DNA of 64,000 bases, from contig NZ_CP139707.1 of NCBI RefSeq assembly GCF_034377145.1, forward strand, positions 753,001 to 817,000. Direction: 5' to 3'. The stretch comes from Sulfitobacter sp. OXR-159. GTDB taxonomy: Bacteria; Pseudomonadota; Alphaproteobacteria; Rhodobacterales; Rhodobacteraceae. Below the pieces are notes generated by a model. That model ran no database searches, was not told the DNA's origin, and saw only the letters and a list, made by a program, of their open reading frames with translations. Position 1 is the first letter of the stretch. Every line of letters starts with the position of its first letter. The translations under genes were made by a program, and so were the position numbers. Positions 8,657 through 16,366 of the stretch are shown here, piece by piece.

Positions 8657-9003
8657 GCGCTTGCTGCGCCCAGACCGGCGGGGAATTCATGAGCGCCATC
8701 CACCAAGGGCAGGGGCTGTGCCCAGACCACGTCTTCGATCTTGAGCGGGCGGTAGAGATGCGGGAAAAGCGCACCGCCCCGCGACGGCTCCCATTTCAGC
8801 GCATCGCCCAAGCTTTCGGCCTCAAGAGCGAGTAGGAACAGACCCTCTTCGCCTTTGAAATGCTTGGCGGCGGTTTCCTCGGCCTGTTCGGCGGTGGAGA
8901 AATGCACGTAGCCATCGGTGACATCAATCGGCGCCCCGTCAGAGACCCCGTTCTTGCGCAGCGCCGCCCATTCGTCGGCGCGGAATATCTTAAAAATCAG
9001 CAT
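8653..9003 (-). CDS. DUF952 family protein
   Basis: A 116-residue protein of the DUF952 family, recognisable by [12 protein letters not shown] at the N-terminus, [19 protein letters not shown] at about 31-49 and the Pro-rich [19 protein letters not shown] towards the end. The molecular function is not established; the fold is related to small ADP-ribosyltransferase-like proteins, so activity cannot be stated. It is the first gene of the pyrD operon and is divergent from the secreted 5'-nucleotidase. Confidence 0.82.
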   Translation of the reverse strand: MLIFKIFRADEWAALRKNGVSDGAPIDVTDGYVHFSTAEQAEETAAKHFKGEEGLFLLALEAESLGDALKWEPSRGGALFPHLYRPLKIEDVVWAQPLPLVDGAHEFPAGLGAASA

Positions 9004-9132
9004 GACTTCTGATGCCCGCCGGGCGGGGCGGGGTCAAGACCCGCGGGTGACCATAGGGCAGGTGATATGACCTTTGACACAGACCAAACCCCGCGCCACG
9101 ATACCGGCATAACAACCAACAGGGGAACTATC

Positions 9133-10689
9133 ATGAAACAATTCCTGACCGCGACCGCAGCGCTGGCTTTGACCAGTGGCATGGCGGCGGCTGAATATAA
9201 TCTGACCATTTTACACACCAATGATTTCCATGATCGGTTTGAGCCGATCAGCAAATATGACGGCCCCTGCAGCGCCGAGGACAATACCGCTGGCGAATGT
9301 TTCGGCGGCTCTGCCCGTCTGATGACCGCGATCGCCGAGGCACGCGAGCGGGCGGGCAACAGTATCCTTGTGGATGGCGGTGACCAGTTTCAGGGCACAC
9401 TATTTTACACCCAGTACAAGGGTACACTCGCCGCTGAGATGATGAACCAGATGGGCTATGACGCGATGACCGTGGGCAACCATGAATTCGACGATGGCCC
9501 CGAAGTTCTGCGCGGGTTTATGGATGCGGTGGAATTCCCGGTGCTGATGTCCAACGCCGATGTCTCGGGCGAACCGCTTCTGGCCGACAAGCTGGCCAAA
9601 TCCACCGTGATCGAGAAGGGGGGAGAAAAAATTGGCCTGATCGGTCTGACCCCAGAGGATACCCATGAGCTCGCCAGCCCCGGCGACAATGTCACCTTTT
9701 CTGACCCGGTCGCAGCGGTGCAGGGGGAGGTCGATCTGCTAATCGCCAAAGGCGTGAACAAGATCATCGTGCTCAGCCACTCGGGCTATGGCGTCGACCA
9801 AAAGGTTGCGGCAGAAACAACGGGCGTCGATGTGATAGTGGGCGGCCACACCAACACGCTGCTTAGCAACACGAACGAGCGTGCCGAGGGCCCCTATCCG
9901 ACGATGGTGGGTGAGACCGCGATCGTGCAGGCCTATGCCTACGGCAAATTCTTGGGTGAGCTGAATGTGACCTTCGATGATGAGGGTAATATCACCAAGG
10001 CCGAGGGCGAGCCGCTGATCATGGACGCGGCTGTGACCGAGGATCAGCCCACCGTTGACCGTATCGCCGAAGCTGCCAAGCCGCTTGAGGAAATCCGCAA
10101 TCGCGTCGTCGCTGAAACCGCTGAGGCGATTGATGGTGAACGCGGCAACTGCCGCGCACAGGAATGTTCAATGGGCAACCTTGTGGCTGATGCGATGCTC
10201 GACCGGGTGAAGGATCAGGGCATCGACGTGGCGATTGCGAACTCGGGCGGGCTGCGTGCCTCCATCGACGCGGGTGAGGTGACCATGGGCGAAGTCCTCA
10301 CCGTGCTGCCGTTCCAAAACACGCTGTCAACCTTCCAAGTCACCGGCGCGCAGCTGATCGAGGCGTTGGAAAACGGCGTGAGCCAGCATGAAGAGGGGGC
10401 CGGCCGTTTCCCGCAAGTGGCGGGCATGTCCTTTGCCTTTGACCCCAAGGCCGAAGCTGGCAGCCGGATCAGCGATGTGATGGTGGCAGGTGAGCCGATT
10501 GACCTCGAAAAGACCTATGGGGCAGTCTCGAACAACTACGTTCGCAATGGCGGCGATGGTTACGCGATGTTCAAGGACGCCGCCAATGCCTATGACTATG
10601 GCCCTGATCTGGCGGATGTCACGGCTGAGTATCTGGCCAAGGATGGCACCTATAAGCCCTATCCCGACGGTCGTATCACCATGAAGTAA
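9133..10689 (+). CDS. secreted 5'-nucleotidase / metallophosphoesterase (UshA-type)
   Basis: A 518-residue periplasmic enzyme with a Sec signal peptide (MKQFLTATAALALTSGMAAA). The N-terminal calcineurin-like domain has the metal-binding motifs ILHTNDFHDRF, VDGGDQFQGT, GNHEFDDG and LSHSGYGVD with GGHTN; the C-terminal 5'-nucleotidase domain starts near residue 320 and has NSGGLRASI and the substrate loop NNYVRNGGDGY. It would release phosphate and nucleoside from external nucleotides. The start at 9133 follows AGGGGA and is the one that exposes the signal peptide. A strong hairpin terminator follows, so it is a single-gene unit. I see no clear Pho box upstream. Confidence 0.9.
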   Translation: MKQFLTATAALALTSGMAAAEYNLTILHTNDFHDRFEPISKYDGPCSAEDNTAGECFGGSARLMTAIAEARERAGNSILVDGGDQFQGTLFYTQYKGTLAAEMMNQMGYDAMTVGNHEFDDGPEVLRGFMDAVEFPVLMSNADVSGEPLLADKLAKSTVIEKGGEKIGLIGLTPEDTHELASPGDNVTFSDPVAAVQGEVDLLIAKGVNKIIVLSHSGYGVDQKVAAETTGVDVIVGGHTNTLLSNTNERAEGPYPTMVGETAIVQAYAYGKFLGELNVTFDDEGNITKAEGEPLIMDAAVTEDQPTVDRIAEAAKPLEEIRNRVVAETAEAIDGERGNCRAQECSMGNLVADAMLDRVKDQGIDVAIANSGGLRASIDAGEVTMGEVLTVLPFQNTLSTFQVTGAQLIEALENGVSQHEEGAGRFPQVAGMSFAFDPKAEAGSRISDVMVAGEPIDLEKTYGAVSNNYVRNGGDGYAMFKDAANAYDYGPDLADVTAEYLAKDGTYKPYPDGRITMK

Positions 10690-10711
10690 CGACAGGTTAT
10701 GACCTGACCGG

Positions 10712-10745
10712 AAAGGGCGCGTCCTGCAAGGGGCGCGCCCTTTTA
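10712..10745 (+). terminator. intrinsic terminator after the 5'-nucleotidase gene
   Basis: The arms GGGCGCG and CGCGCCC enclose about ten bases and are followed by TTTTAATTT. It lies 23 bases after the stop codon. Confidence 0.8.
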
Positions 10746-10830
10746 ATTTGATGATCCGAGAGGAACGTCGCGCTCTTGCACCTTCTACCGGGCAGGCTAC
10801 ACAGGGCAGCAGATAGATAGGAGACCACCC

Positions 10831-11244
10831 ATGCTGACCCCCTTCCACCTTGCCTATAACGTCCGCGACCTTGATGAGACCCGCGCCTTCTACGGCGATG
10901 TGCTGGGCTGCACCGAGGGCCGCTCGACCGAGACTTGGGTCGATTATTCCTTCTTTGGCCACCAAATTTCGATGCATCTGGGGGAGCCTTTCGCCACAGA
11001 AGCCACCGGCAAGGTGGGCGAGCATATGGTGCCGATGCCGCATCTGGGGGTGGTCTTGCAGATGGACGATTGGAAGGCGCTGGCCGAGCGGCTGAAAGGC
11101 GCGAAGGTTGATTTCGTGATCGAACCGTCGCTGCGTTTCGAAGGGGAGCCGGGCGAGCAGGCGACCATGTTCTTCCGCGACCCTTCGGGCAACCCGATCG
11201 AGGTCAAAGGCTTTGCCGATATGGAACGTGTCTTTGCTCAGTAA
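10831..11244 (+). CDS. VOC-family (glyoxalase-like) protein
   Basis: A 137-residue protein of the vicinal oxygen chelate superfamily. The N-terminus FHLAYNVRDLDETRAFYGDVLGC is the typical first beta-alpha-beta unit, and FFRDPSGNPIEVKGF near the end is the typical last one with the metal-ligand Glu. His in FHLAY and Glu in IEVKG are the likely metal ligands. Members include dioxygenases, glyoxalases and isomerases, so the reaction is unknown. AGGAG precedes the ATG. It is flanked by terminators on both sides and is transcribed alone. Confidence 0.8.
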   Translation: MLTPFHLAYNVRDLDETRAFYGDVLGCTEGRSTETWVDYSFFGHQISMHLGEPFATEATGKVGEHMVPMPHLGVVLQMDDWKALAERLKGAKVDFVIEPSLRFEGEPGEQATMFFRDPSGNPIEVKGFADMERVFAQ

Positions 11245-11260
11245 GGCTCAGCGATGAAAC

Positions 11261-11294
11261 ACCAAAGCCCCGCGGTTGAGGGCGGGGCTTTGGT
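11261..11294. terminator. bidirectional terminator
   Basis: The perfect 13-base arms ACCAAAGCCCCGC and GCGGGGCTTTGGT enclose eight bases. It sits between the convergent VOC gene and the cupredoxin-like gene and can serve both. Confidence 0.8.
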
Positions 11295-11327
11295 AGGTCT
11301 GAATGGGCCGCGCAACCGCGGGGCCGG

Positions 11328-11657
11328 TTAGTCGAAACTGATCGCCCCTTCAAAGGCAGGCTCTTCCAAGGTCTGGCCGCTGAAGGTCGTCGGGGTCTCT
11401 GCCGTGATGTCAAGCGTGTAGCTCCCGTTCACGGGGATCGCGTCACTGGTCCAGGCATCGCCTTCACCGGTGATCGTGTGGCTGCCCGTGGCATTGTTGG
11501 TAAAGACCACTTGATCGCCCGGCTGCACATGTGAAAGCGCTGGGAAATAGGCACCGTCAACAATCAGCACATTGCGGTTCTCGGCCATGGCGCTGGCTGC
11601 GCAAACGCTCAGGGCGAGGGCCAGAGCACCGGCGCTTTTGCGATATGAACTTAGCAT
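11328..11657 (-). CDS. exported cupredoxin-like protein
   Basis: A 109-residue secreted protein with a signal peptide (SAGALALALSVCAASAMA). The mature part resembles a short cupredoxin: VLIVDGAYFPALSHVQPGDQVVF, TNNATGSHTITGEG and a Gly/Thr-rich C-terminus. A normal blue-copper site needs two His, one Cys and usually one Met; here the mature part has no Cys after the signal peptide, so a standard type 1 site is not possible. Two adjacent ATGs exist; the inner one is six bases after AAGGAG and is chosen. The gene is alone between a terminator and the LysR gene. Function unknown. Confidence 0.72.
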   Translation of the reverse strand: MLSSYRKSAGALALALSVCAASAMAENRNVLIVDGAYFPALSHVQPGDQVVFTNNATGSHTITGEGDAWTSDAIPVNGSYTLDITAETPTTFSGQTLEEPAFEGAISFD

Positions 11658-11746
11658 CATCTGCTCCTTTGGATCGCCCGATGCGGGCAGGTTAGCCGGT
11701 TTTATACGAGGTAAATGCGGCATAACTTTGGCCGGTTCGGGCTGAA

Positions 11747-12646
11747 TTATTTCTCTGTCGCGGGCTCCGCCTGCTGGGCGAGCCAGCCGCGGAAAGACCC
11801 GAGGGCGGCGGTCTCATCACGGTCTTCGGGCCAGACGAGATAGTAATTGCCGATGCTCTGCGTGGTTTGCGACGCGGCCAGCACCAATTGCCCGTCGCGC
11901 AGGTAGGGGCGGGCGAAAAAGGTCGGCAGCAGTGCCACCCCCAGCCCGTGGATCGCCGCCTGCGCCATGGTCGAGAATTGGTCGAACATCATCCCGCCGG
12001 GCGGCTCATCGGTTACCCCCAACGATGATAGCCACCGCGCCCACCCGCGCGGGCGGGTTTCCAGATGCAGCAACGGCAGATGCCGCACATCGCGCGCATC
12101 CTCCAAAGGTTCGGCCAGTAAATCAGGCGCACAGACGGCCACCACCGTTTCCGGCAAAAGCGGCAGATAGCGCACGCCGGGCCAGTCTTCATGACCAAAA
12201 TGAATGGCGGCGTCGAATCGGCTGCCTGCAAAGGCGAAGGGCCGCAACCGTGTTGAGAGGTTGACTGTCACCTCAGGATGATCTCTTGCGAAATCGCGTA
12301 ACCGGGGGGCCAGCCAATGCATGCCGAAGGCGGGCAAGATCGCCAGATCCAGCGTGCCGCCCGTGGGGTTCGTCCGGGCCGAAACCGAGGCCTGCGCCAG
12401 CCGGTTCAGGATGTCGCGCACCTGCGTTACATAATCTAATCCCGCCTGCGTCGGGCTCAGCCGCCGCCCCTGTCGGATCATCAGCGACACGCCCAGTTGT
12501 TCCTCCAGCGTTTTGATTTGGCGGCTTACCGCGCTCTGCGTGAGGTTCAATTCCTGCGCCGCCGCCGTGGCGGTGCCCAGCCGCACCACAGCCTCGAAAG
12601 ACAGCAGGGCCGAGATCGAAGGCAGGAAGCGGCGCGGCGCGATCAT
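11747..12646 (-). CDS. LysR-family regulator, GcdR-like by position
   Basis: A LysR-type regulator of about 299 residues. The N-terminal winged helix has FEAVVRLGTATAAAQELNLTQSAVSRQIKTLE in the standard register, followed by the periplasmic-binding-like effector domain (DLAILPAFGMHWLAPRL). Overall it belongs to the GcvA-like branch. It is divergent from gcdH, the arrangement in which GcdR-type proteins activate glutaryl-CoA dehydrogenase in response to glutarate; that role is inferred. ATG 12646 is preferred because it begins with the usual short leader; an ATG at 12661 is possible. A LysR box lies in the intergenic region. Confidence 0.83.
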   Translation of the reverse strand: MIAPRRFLPSISALLSFEAVVRLGTATAAAQELNLTQSAVSRQIKTLEEQLGVSLMIRQGRRLSPTQAGLDYVTQVRDILNRLAQASVSARTNPTGGTLDLAILPAFGMHWLAPRLRDFARDHPEVTVNLSTRLRPFAFAGSRFDAAIHFGHEDWPGVRYLPLLPETVVAVCAPDLLAEPLEDARDVRHLPLLHLETRPRGWARWLSSLGVTDEPPGGMMFDQFSTMAQAAIHGLGVALLPTFFARPYLRDGQLVLAASQTTQSIGNYYLVWPEDRDETAALGSFRGWLAQQAEPATEK

Positions 12647-12700
12647 ATGACTTTTTCTCATGAACTCAGGACAAAGCAGCGATAGAGTTTGCGCCGCCAA

Positions 12701-12719
12701 TTTGCAATACTGCCGCAAA
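12701..12719. promoter_or_regulatory. LysR-type binding site
   Basis: TTTGC and GCAAA are separated by nine bases, a T-N11-A palindrome typical of LysR proteins. A further TTTGCG at 12688-12693 pairs with the same right arm. The site is 25 bases upstream of the gcdH start in the divergent LysR-gcdH region and most likely binds the adjacent LysR regulator. Confidence 0.5.
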
Positions 12720-12743
12720 TCACATCACCCGAAAGGATGCATC

Positions 12744-13967
12744 ATGACTGCAGACGCCCCCAAGCTGCGCGCCAAGGACAAACCCGATCTTGGCACCTTC
12801 GATTGGCAGGATCCCTTCCGCCTCGACAGCCAGTTGAGCGAAGACGAACGCATGATCCGCGACAGCGCCCGTGCCTATGCGCAGGAAAAGCTGCAACCGC
12901 GCGTCATCGAAGCCTTTGCCGAGGAAAAGACCGACCCCGAAATCTTCCGCGAGATGGGCGAGATGGGCCTTTTGGGTGTCACCATCCCCGAGGAATACGG
13001 CGGGCTGGGCGGCAGCTATGTCTCCTACGGCCTCGTCGCGCGCGAAGTTGAACGGGTCGACAGCGGCTACCGGTCGATGATGTCGGTGCAGGCGAGCCTC
13101 GTGATGTATCCGATCTATGCCTATGGCTCCGAAGAGCAGCGCCAAAAGTATCTGCCGAAGCTCTGCTCGGGCGAATGGATCGGTTGTTTTGGTCTGACCG
13201 AGCCTGACGCGGGTTCCGATCCTGCGGGCATGAAAACCCGCGCCGTGAAGACCGAGAATGGCTATAAGCTGACCGGCTCCAAGATGTGGATCTCGAACTC
13301 CCCCATCGCCGATGTCTTCGTGGTCTGGGCCAAGTCCGAGGCGCATGACGGCAAGATCCGCGGCTTCGTGCTGGAGAAGGGCATGAAGGGCCTGAGCGCG
13401 CCGAAAGTGGGCAACAAGCTGTCCTTGCGCGCCTCGATCACCGGCGAGATCGTGATGGATGGCGTCGAAGTGGGCGAAGACGCGCTGCTGCCCAACGTGC
13501 AGGGGCTGAAGGGGCCGTTTGGCTGTCTGAACCGCGCGCGCTACGGCATCTCTTGGGGTGCGATGGGTGCTGCGGAATTTTGCTGGCACGCCGCGCTGCA
13601 ATACGGGTTGGATCGCAAACAGTTTAACAAGCCGCTGGCCCAGACCCAGCTTTTCCAGAAGAAGCTGGCCGACATGATGACCGAGATTTCGCTCGGCCTG
13701 CAGGGCTCGCTGCAAGTGGGTCGTTTGATGGATGCCGCCAATGCCGCGCCTGAGATGGTTTCGATCGTCAAGCGCAACAACTGTGGCAAGGCGCTCGACG
13801 TGGCGCGCATGTCGCGTGACATGCACGGCGGCAACGGCATCTCGGGTGAATTTCAAGTGATCCGTCACATGATGAACCTTGAGACGGTGAACACCTATGA
13901 GGGCACCCATGACGTGCACGCCCTGATCTTGGGCCGCGCCCAGACTGGCCTGCAGGCGTTCTTCTAA
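12744..13967 (+). CDS. gcdH: glutaryl-CoA dehydrogenase
   Basis: A 407-residue flavoenzyme that oxidises and decarboxylates glutaryl-CoA to crotonyl-CoA in lysine, tryptophan and glutarate breakdown. The N-terminus has the GcdH-specific [19 protein letters not shown]; then [39 protein letters not shown] and, near the end, [17 protein letters not shown] with the catalytic Glu at about 386. [14 protein letters not shown] fits the glutarate-specific pocket of the family. GAAAGGA lies before the ATG. It is divergent from a LysR regulator with a palindrome between them. The usual partner, a CaiB/GlcG-type CoA transferase, is not adjacent here. Confidence 0.93.
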   Translation: MTADAPKLRAKDKPDLGTFDWQDPFRLDSQLSEDERMIRDSARAYAQEKLQPRVIEAFAEEKTDPEIFREMGEMGLLGVTIPEEYGGLGGSYVSYGLVAREVERVDSGYRSMMSVQASLVMYPIYAYGSEEQRQKYLPKLCSGEWIGCFGLTEPDAGSDPAGMKTRAVKTENGYKLTGSKMWISNSPIADVFVVWAKSEAHDGKIRGFVLEKGMKGLSAPKVGNKLSLRASITGEIVMDGVEVGEDALLPNVQGLKGPFGCLNRARYGISWGAMGAAEFCWHAALQYGLDRKQFNKPLAQTQLFQKKLADMMTEISLGLQGSLQVGRLMDAANAAPEMVSIVKRNNCGKALDVARMSRDMHGGNGISGEFQVIRHMMNLETVNTYEGTHDVHALILGRAQTGLQAFF

Positions 13968-13979
13968 AGACCGGCAATG

Positions 13980-14051
13980 GGGGGAACTGTTCCCCCGGCC
14001 ACTCTCAAATACTTATGGCCAGAACGAGAGGCGGCGCCTTTCTTTCTGGCC
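13980..14051. repeat. two successive inverted repeats after gcdH
   Basis: The first hairpin is GGGGGAA-CTG-TTCCCCC (13980-13996). The second has perfect arms GGCCAGAA (14017-14024) and TTCTGGCC (14044-14051). Neither has a clear run of T. They probably end gcdH transcription; the second may be a dispersed intergenic element. Confidence 0.5.
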
Positions 14052-14097
14052 GAAATGCTTTCGCCGAGTGCGATTACTTCCTATTCCAAGAGGCCCC

Positions 14098-16278
14098 ATG
14101 GACCGCGTTGCCATCGTTCATGAGAACTTCCTCCGTCGCGTCGCGGCGGGGGATTTTCCCGTTTCCACCTCCGACAAAAAGGCGCTTGATCGTGCCGCGC
14201 TAGAGCAGTTGTACCGCGCGCAGGTGCTGAGCCGCGCGCTCGACCTGCAAAGCCGTGTGATGCAGAAAGAGGGGCAGGGGTTTTACACCATCGGCTCGTC
14301 CGGGCACGAAGGCATGGCGGCGGTGGCGGCGGCGCTGCGGGTCGATGACATCGCCTTCCTGCACTACCGTGATGCGGCGTTCCAGATCGCCCGGGCCGAT
14401 CAGGCCGAGGGGCAGGACATGCTGCGCGATATGCTCCTGAGTTTCGCCTGTTCGGCTGAGGATCCGATCAGTGGCGGGCGGCACAAGGTGCTGGGCTCGC
14501 GCCCGCTGATGATCCCGCCGCAGACCTCGACCATTGCCAGCCACCTGCCCAAGGCCGTGGGGGCCGCGCATTCCATCGGCATGGCACGGCGCAACCGGCC
14601 CGAGCACGCAATCTTGCCACGCGATGCGATTGCCATGTGTAGTTTCGGCGATGCCTCGGCAAACCACTCCACCGCGCAGGGCGCGATCAATGCCGCCTGC
14701 TGGACCGCCGTTCAGGGCGTGCCGCTGCCGCTGCTTTTCGTCTGTGAGGACAATGGCATCGGGATCTCAACCAAGACACCGACGGGATGGATCAAGGCCT
14801 CCATGTCTGCCCGTCCGGGCTTGAAGTATTTTGAGGGCGATGGGCTGGACCTTCATGCGGCCTATGCAGCGGCGAAAGAGGCGGCGGATTACGTGCGGGT
14901 GCACCGCAAGCCTGCCTTCCTGCATCTGCGCACCGTGCGGCTTTATGGTCATGCGGGGGCGGATGTGGCGACTTCCTATCTGCCGCGTGCAGAGGTCGAG
15001 GCCGATGAGGCGAATGATCCGCTGCTGCATTCCGCGCGCCTGTTGGTGGAGGCCGGAATGAACGCCGATGAGGCGCTGGAGATTTACCGCGAGACCCAAG
15101 ATGCCGTGGCGAAAGCGGCGGCAGAGGTGATCAAACGCCCGCGTCTCAAGACGGCATCCGATGTGATGGCGAGCCTCGTGCCGCCCAAACGCGACTGCGC
15201 GCCGAGCAATGGGCCGAGCGCGGAAGTGCGGGCCGAAACCTTTGGCAGCGACATGGCGCAAATGGACAACCCGCAGCCGATGTCGCGGCTGATCAACTGG
15301 GCGCTGCATGATCTGATGCTCTCGCATTCCGAGACCATGTTGATGGGCGAGGACGTCGGCCGTAAGGGCGGGGTCTATGGCGTGACACAAAAGTTGCAGG
15401 GCCGGTTTGGGCCGGGGCGTGTGATCGACACGCTGTTGGATGAACAGAGCATTCTGGGTCTCGCTATCGGTATGGCGCATAACGGTTTCGTGCCGATGCC
15501 TGAGATCCAGTTCCTCGCCTATCTGCACAATGCCGAAGACCAGTTGCGCGGCGAGGCGGCCACCCTGCCGTTCTTCTCGGACGGGCAATGGACCAATCCG
15601 ATGGTACTGCGCATCGCCGGTTTGGGCTATCAGAAAGGCTTTGGCGGGCATTTCCACAATGACAACTCGCTGGCCGTGCTGCGTGACATTCCGGGGATCA
15701 TCATTGCTTGCCCCTCGGCTGGGGATGACGCCGCGATGATGCTACGCGAGGCGCACCGTTTGGCGCGCGAGGAGCAGCGGGTGGTGGTTTTTGTCGAGCC
15801 GATTGCGCTCTACCCGATGCGGGATTTGTTGGAGGCCGGGGACGGCGGCTGGATGCGGAATTATCCGGCACCAGACCAGCGGATTGGTCTGGGCGAGGTT
15901 GGTGTCACGGGCGAGGGGGCCGATTTGGCGATCGTGAGCTATGGCAACGGGCATTATCTGAGCCAGCAGGCTGCGCATGATTTGGCGGAGCAAGGCGTCA
16001 AGGCACGGGTGATAGACCTGCGTTGGTTGGCCCCACTGCCGGAAGAGGCACTGTTGGCAGCAATCGGGGATCGGCCTGTGCTGATCGTCGACGAATGCCG
16101 CAGGACGGGCGGGCAGGCCGAAGCGTTGATGGCGCTGATGGCAGAGCGCGGCGTTGAGCGCTTTGCGCGGCTAACGGCGGAGGACAGTTTTATCGCCACG
16201 GGTCCGGCCTATGCGGCGACCCTGCCCTCGCGCGAGGGGATCGTTGCAGCGGCGCGGGAGTTGTTGGGGAGGGCGTAG
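14098..16278 (+). CDS. fused 2-oxoacid dehydrogenase E1 alpha/beta protein
   Basis: A 726-residue thiamine diphosphate enzyme in which the E1 alpha and E1 beta chains of a branched-chain/acetoin-type 2-oxoacid dehydrogenase are joined. The alpha half (about 1-370) has FYTIGSSGHEGMAAVAAAL and the cofactor motif FGDASANHSTAQGAIN ending with CEDNGIGIST. The beta half (about 390-726) has MGEDVGRKGGVYG, IDTLLDEQSILGLAIGMA, the conserved MPEIQFLAY and the C-terminal transketolase-type domain (VIDLRWLAPLP). AAGAGG precedes ATG 14098. No E2 or E3 gene is nearby, so it must borrow these from elsewhere or catalyse a different reaction. Substrate unknown. Confidence 0.83.
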   Translation: MDRVAIVHENFLRRVAAGDFPVSTSDKKALDRAALEQLYRAQVLSRALDLQSRVMQKEGQGFYTIGSSGHEGMAAVAAALRVDDIAFLHYRDAAFQIARADQAEGQDMLRDMLLSFACSAEDPISGGRHKVLGSRPLMIPPQTSTIASHLPKAVGAAHSIGMARRNRPEHAILPRDAIAMCSFGDASANHSTAQGAINAACWTAVQGVPLPLLFVCEDNGIGISTKTPTGWIKASMSARPGLKYFEGDGLDLHAAYAAAKEAADYVRVHRKPAFLHLRTVRLYGHAGADVATSYLPRAEVEADEANDPLLHSARLLVEAGMNADEALEIYRETQDAVAKAAAEVIKRPRLKTASDVMASLVPPKRDCAPSNGPSAEVRAETFGSDMAQMDNPQPMSRLINWALHDLMLSHSETMLMGEDVGRKGGVYGVTQKLQGRFGPGRVIDTLLDEQSILGLAIGMAHNGFVPMPEIQFLAYLHNAEDQLRGEAATLPFFSDGQWTNPMVLRIAGLGYQKGFGGHFHNDNSLAVLRDIPGIIIACPSAGDDAAMMLREAHRLAREEQRVVVFVEPIALYPMRDLLEAGDGGWMRNYPAPDQRIGLGEVGVTGEGADLAIVSYGNGHYLSQQAAHDLAEQGVKARVIDLRWLAPLPEEALLAAIGDRPVLIVDECRRTGGQAEALMALMAERGVERFARLTAEDSFIATGPAYAATLPSREGIVAAARELLGRA

Positions 16279-16324
16279 GTGCCACCCGGACCGGATTCAA
16301 GCGGCAGGCGCCGACCCGCAGGCA

Positions 16325-16358
16325 GGCTATGGCCCTCGGTCTTCCGTGGCCCATAGCC
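16325..16358. terminator. hairpin between convergent genes
   Basis: The arms GGCTATGG and CCATAGCC are perfect and 18 bases apart. There is no T run. It lies in the 88-base gap between the convergent E1 fusion gene and the sugar-acid operon, where a two-sided terminator is expected. Confidence 0.35.
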
Positions 16359-16366
16359 CTGCGCGC

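Noticed and set aside
12720..13919. 399-codon minus-strand frame opposite gcdH
   Set aside because: Antisense shadow with His/Arg-rich composition and no ribosome site; gcdH on the plus strand has all family motifs.
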